Shown here: positions 62,379 through 64,000 of the stretch, in pieces | Position numbering within the stretch: the first letter of the stretch is position 1 | Layout of the letters: each line of letters starts with the position of its first letter | From: Streptomyces sp. SAI-127 | Lineage (GTDB): Bacteria > Actinomycetota > Actinomycetes > Streptomycetales > Streptomycetaceae | DNA: 64,000 nt | Assembly: GCF_029894425.1 (NCBI RefSeq) | Contig: NZ_JARXYJ010000001.1 | Span: 8,266,501-8,330,500, forward strand | Direction: 5' to 3' | Made by a program: the position numbers and the translations under genes | The notes under the pieces: model-generated | Databases searched by the model: none | Told to the model about the DNA's origin: nothing | Seen by the model: only the letters and a program-made list of their open reading frames with translations

Positions 62379-62750
62379 GTGAGCATCGACAAGCCCGAGA
62401 TCGACTTCCCGGGCGGCGAGCCCCCGGCGGACCTGGAGATCAAGGACATCTGGGAGGGCGACGGCGAGGTTGCGCAGGCCGGCCAGACCGTCACCGTCCA
62501 CTACGTGGGCGTCGCCTTCAGCACCGGCGAGGAGTTCGACGCCAGCTGGAACCGTGGTCAGCCGTTCCGCTTCCCGCTGGGCGGCGGGCGGGTCATCAAG
62601 GGCTGGGACCAGGGCGTGCAGGGCATGAAGGTCGGCGGCCGCCGCCAGCTGACCATCCCCGCCCACCTCGCCTACGGCAACCAGAGCCCGACCCCGGCGA
62701 TCAAGCCCGGTGAGACCTTGATCTTCGTGGTCGACCTGCTCGGCGTCTGA
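62379..62750 (+). CDS. FKBP-type peptidyl-prolyl cis-trans isomerase
   Basis: A 123-residue single-domain cytosolic FKBP. It has VTVHYVGVAFSTGEEFDASW, the pocket motif RVIKGWDQGVQGMKVGGRRQLTIPAHLAYG and the closing strand ETLIFVVDLL. GTG start with CAGGAG upstream. It lies 88 bp after the two-domain lipoprotein and likely arose by related duplication. The pafBC genes follow. Confidence 0.94.
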   Translation: MSIDKPEIDFPGGEPPADLEIKDIWEGDGEVAQAGQTVTVHYVGVAFSTGEEFDASWNRGQPFRFPLGGGRVIKGWDQGVQGMKVGGRRQLTIPAHLAYGNQSPTPAIKPGETLIFVVDLLGV

Positions 62751-62926
62751 TCGTCGTACCGGAGTCATAAGGGATCGCGTCGCGGTCGGATCGTCGTACG
62801 ACTTCCGACCGGACCTGATCAACCGGGGTCCATGCCTGTCCGGGCATGGGCCCTCGGCTTTTGCCCTGCTCCTTCGGGGCGGTACGGTCATCGTCCGTAA
62901 GCACCATAGGGAGGCGAAGGGCGTCG

Positions 62927-63880
62927 ATGGCCATTGCCAAGGCCGAGCGGCTGATGAACCTGGCGCTGTGTCTGCTCGGGACGCGACGGCCGCTCAGCAA
63001 GCGTGAGCTTCGGGAGTCCATCGAGGCCTACCTGGAGGCGAATTCCGACGACTCCTTCAACCGGATGTTCGAGCGCGACAAGGACGATCTGCGTGAACTC
63101 GGGCTCGTGATCGAGACCGTTGAGAACCTGGACGGCGAAGTCGGCTACCTCGCGCGCCGCGACAGCAACCGGCTGCCGCCCGTCACCCTCGACGCCGAGG
63201 AGGCCGCCGCCCTGGGGCTGGCCGCCAAGGTGTGGCAGCAGGCCCGGCTCGCCGGCGCGGCCAGCGGTGCCCTGCAGAAACTGCGCGCGGCGGGGCTGCC
63301 CGAGGACTTCGACCCGTACGAGGCGCACGGCGCCCTGGAGCCGCGCATCCCGGTGCACGAGGCCTCCTTCGAGCCGCTGATGCTCGCCTGCCGGGACCGC
63401 CGCCCGGTCGTCTTCGACTACCGCAAGGCCACCGCCGCCCGCCCCGAGCCCCGCCATGTCGAACCCTGGGCGCTGGAGTGCTGGCGCGGCCACTGGTACC
63501 TGGCCGGATTCGACCGGGACCGGGGTGCCGAGCGGGTCTTCCGGCTCTCCCGCATCACCGGCAAGGTGCGCTCACGCGGCACGCGTTACACGGCCCCGGT
63601 CCCCGACGTCGTGACCGTCCGCGAGACCGTCGCGAGCTGGGCGGGGGAGACCGCCGACCGCAGCGCGCTGATCCGGCTGCGCACGGGTGCCGGGTACCCC
63701 TTGCGGGCGAAGGCCACCTCGGTGCGGGAACTGGGCGACGGCTGGGACGAGTTGGAGATTCCGTACGGCCACGGTCTGGACGCCTGGCTGGTGGAGTTCG
63801 GTCCGGACGTGGTGGTCCTGGAGCCCGCCGAGTTGCGGGCCGACGTGGTGGACCGGCTGCGTGCCGTGGCCAAGGGCTGA
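62927..63880 (+). CDS. pafB: WYL-domain transcriptional regulator PafB
   Basis: A 317-residue regulator. The N-terminal winged helix is ERLMNLALCLLGTRRPLSKRELRESIEAY. A WYL domain (about 145-230) carries PVVFDYRKATAARPEPRHVEPWALECWRGHWYLAGFDRDR, with the W-Y-L motif as HWYLAG. A WCX C-terminal extension follows. With PafC it forms the activator of the LexA-independent DNA-damage response in actinobacteria (established in mycobacteria). Despite the name it is not a ligase accessory. GGGAGG precedes the ATG at 62927. Confidence 0.94.
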   Translation: MAIAKAERLMNLALCLLGTRRPLSKRELRESIEAYLEANSDDSFNRMFERDKDDLRELGLVIETVENLDGEVGYLARRDSNRLPPVTLDAEEAAALGLAAKVWQQARLAGAASGALQKLRAAGLPEDFDPYEAHGALEPRIPVHEASFEPLMLACRDRRPVVFDYRKATAARPEPRHVEPWALECWRGHWYLAGFDRDRGAERVFRLSRITGKVRSRGTRYTAPVPDVVTVRETVASWAGETADRSALIRLRTGAGYPLRAKATSVRELGDGWDELEIPYGHGLDAWLVEFGPDVVVLEPAELRADVVDRLRAVAKG

Positions 63881-63898
63881 GGGGGAGCGGAAGAGATC

Positions 63899-64000
63899 AT
63901 GGCAGGCAAACCGGTCAGGCCGGCGAACGCCATCGACCAGACCCGGCGGATGCTCTCCCTGGTGACCTATCTCAGGGAGCGCCCCGGCGCCCGGGTCGAG
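63899..64000 (+). CDS. pafC: WYL-domain regulator PafC (5' end only)
   Basis: The first 34 codons are present before the window edge: MAGKPVRPANAIDQTRRMLS then LVTYLRERPGARVE. This is the start of the winged-helix domain of PafC, the partner of PafB. It begins 18 bp after the pafB stop, with GGGGGAGCGGAAGAG as ribosome site, so the two are co-translated from one operon. Confidence 0.85.
   Translation, partial: MAGKPVRPANAIDQTRRMLSLVTYLRERPGARVE

Overview
The window is high-GC actinobacterial DNA and almost certainly a Streptomyces chromosome. It encodes two chaplins (a ChpH-like short form and a ChpC-like sortase-anchored long form), mycothiol ligase MshC, a complete Pup-proteasome locus, the gyl glycerol operon and ParJ. 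From memory, gene order follows the S. coelicolor core region around SCO1640-SCO1675, read in reverse numerical order. Most genes are housekeeping core. A few blocks look like insertions relative to that core.

Layout. 1-1.5 kb holds the N-terminal adenylation domain of a Pls/PosA-type NRPS that runs off the left edge, followed by tRNA-Leu(GAG). 2-5 kb holds an M20 peptidase and the chaplins. 5-12.5 kb holds an acidic unknown protein, a RecD2-like protein whose ATPase motifs have decayed, an aldo/keto reductase, an F420-type LLM oxidoreductase, a ferritin-like protein and a CorA transporter. 12.5-16 kb holds a histidine phosphatase, a DUF3090 protein, a SCO1664-type kinase-like protein and mshC. 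16-19.7 kb holds a glutamine-rich protein and an intracellular subtilisin that share a C-terminal domain, then a Tat-exported SMP-30-like propeller. 19.7-20.7 kb is the PAC2-family gene parJ.

20.9-31.3 kb is a sulfur and nucleoside block. A decayed nucleoside-catabolism operon (permease remnant, intact phosphorylase, frameshifted amidohydrolase remnant, FadR-type regulator) sits beside a methionine-salvage set: mtnA, mtnBCD, a sugar-type ABC importer and mtnK. The importer operon and mtnDCB diverge from a 0.55-kb region that holds one candidate leader peptide on each strand. I infer uptake of methylthioribose, its phosphorylation and its recycling to methionine.

31.4-36.7 kb is the glycerol regulon gylR-glpF-glpK-glpD, with two near-identical operator-like sites. 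36.9-41.3 kb holds metH and a HAD phosphatase. 41.7-45.7 kb holds two tandem family-5 substrate-binding lipoproteins and an orphan NarL-type regulator. 45.7-50.6 kb holds a RecB-like Fe-S nuclease, a site-2 protease with a repetitive disordered N-terminus, trmI and a small exported protein.

50.6-64 kb is the Pup-proteasome region: ferredoxin, arc (mpa), dop, pup, an endonuclease-VII-like gene, prcB, prcA, a LacI regulator with a divergent MFS exporter, pafA, two FKBP isomerases, pafB and the start of pafC. Pup ends in Gly-Gly-Glu, so it should need no deamidation before ligation. Several genes (mshC, trmI, pafA, the histidine phosphatase, the acidic protein) have a TANNNT -10 hexamer 6-7 nt before the start codon, which predicts leaderless transcripts.

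No insertion sequences, CRISPR arrays, phage genes or rRNA genes were seen.
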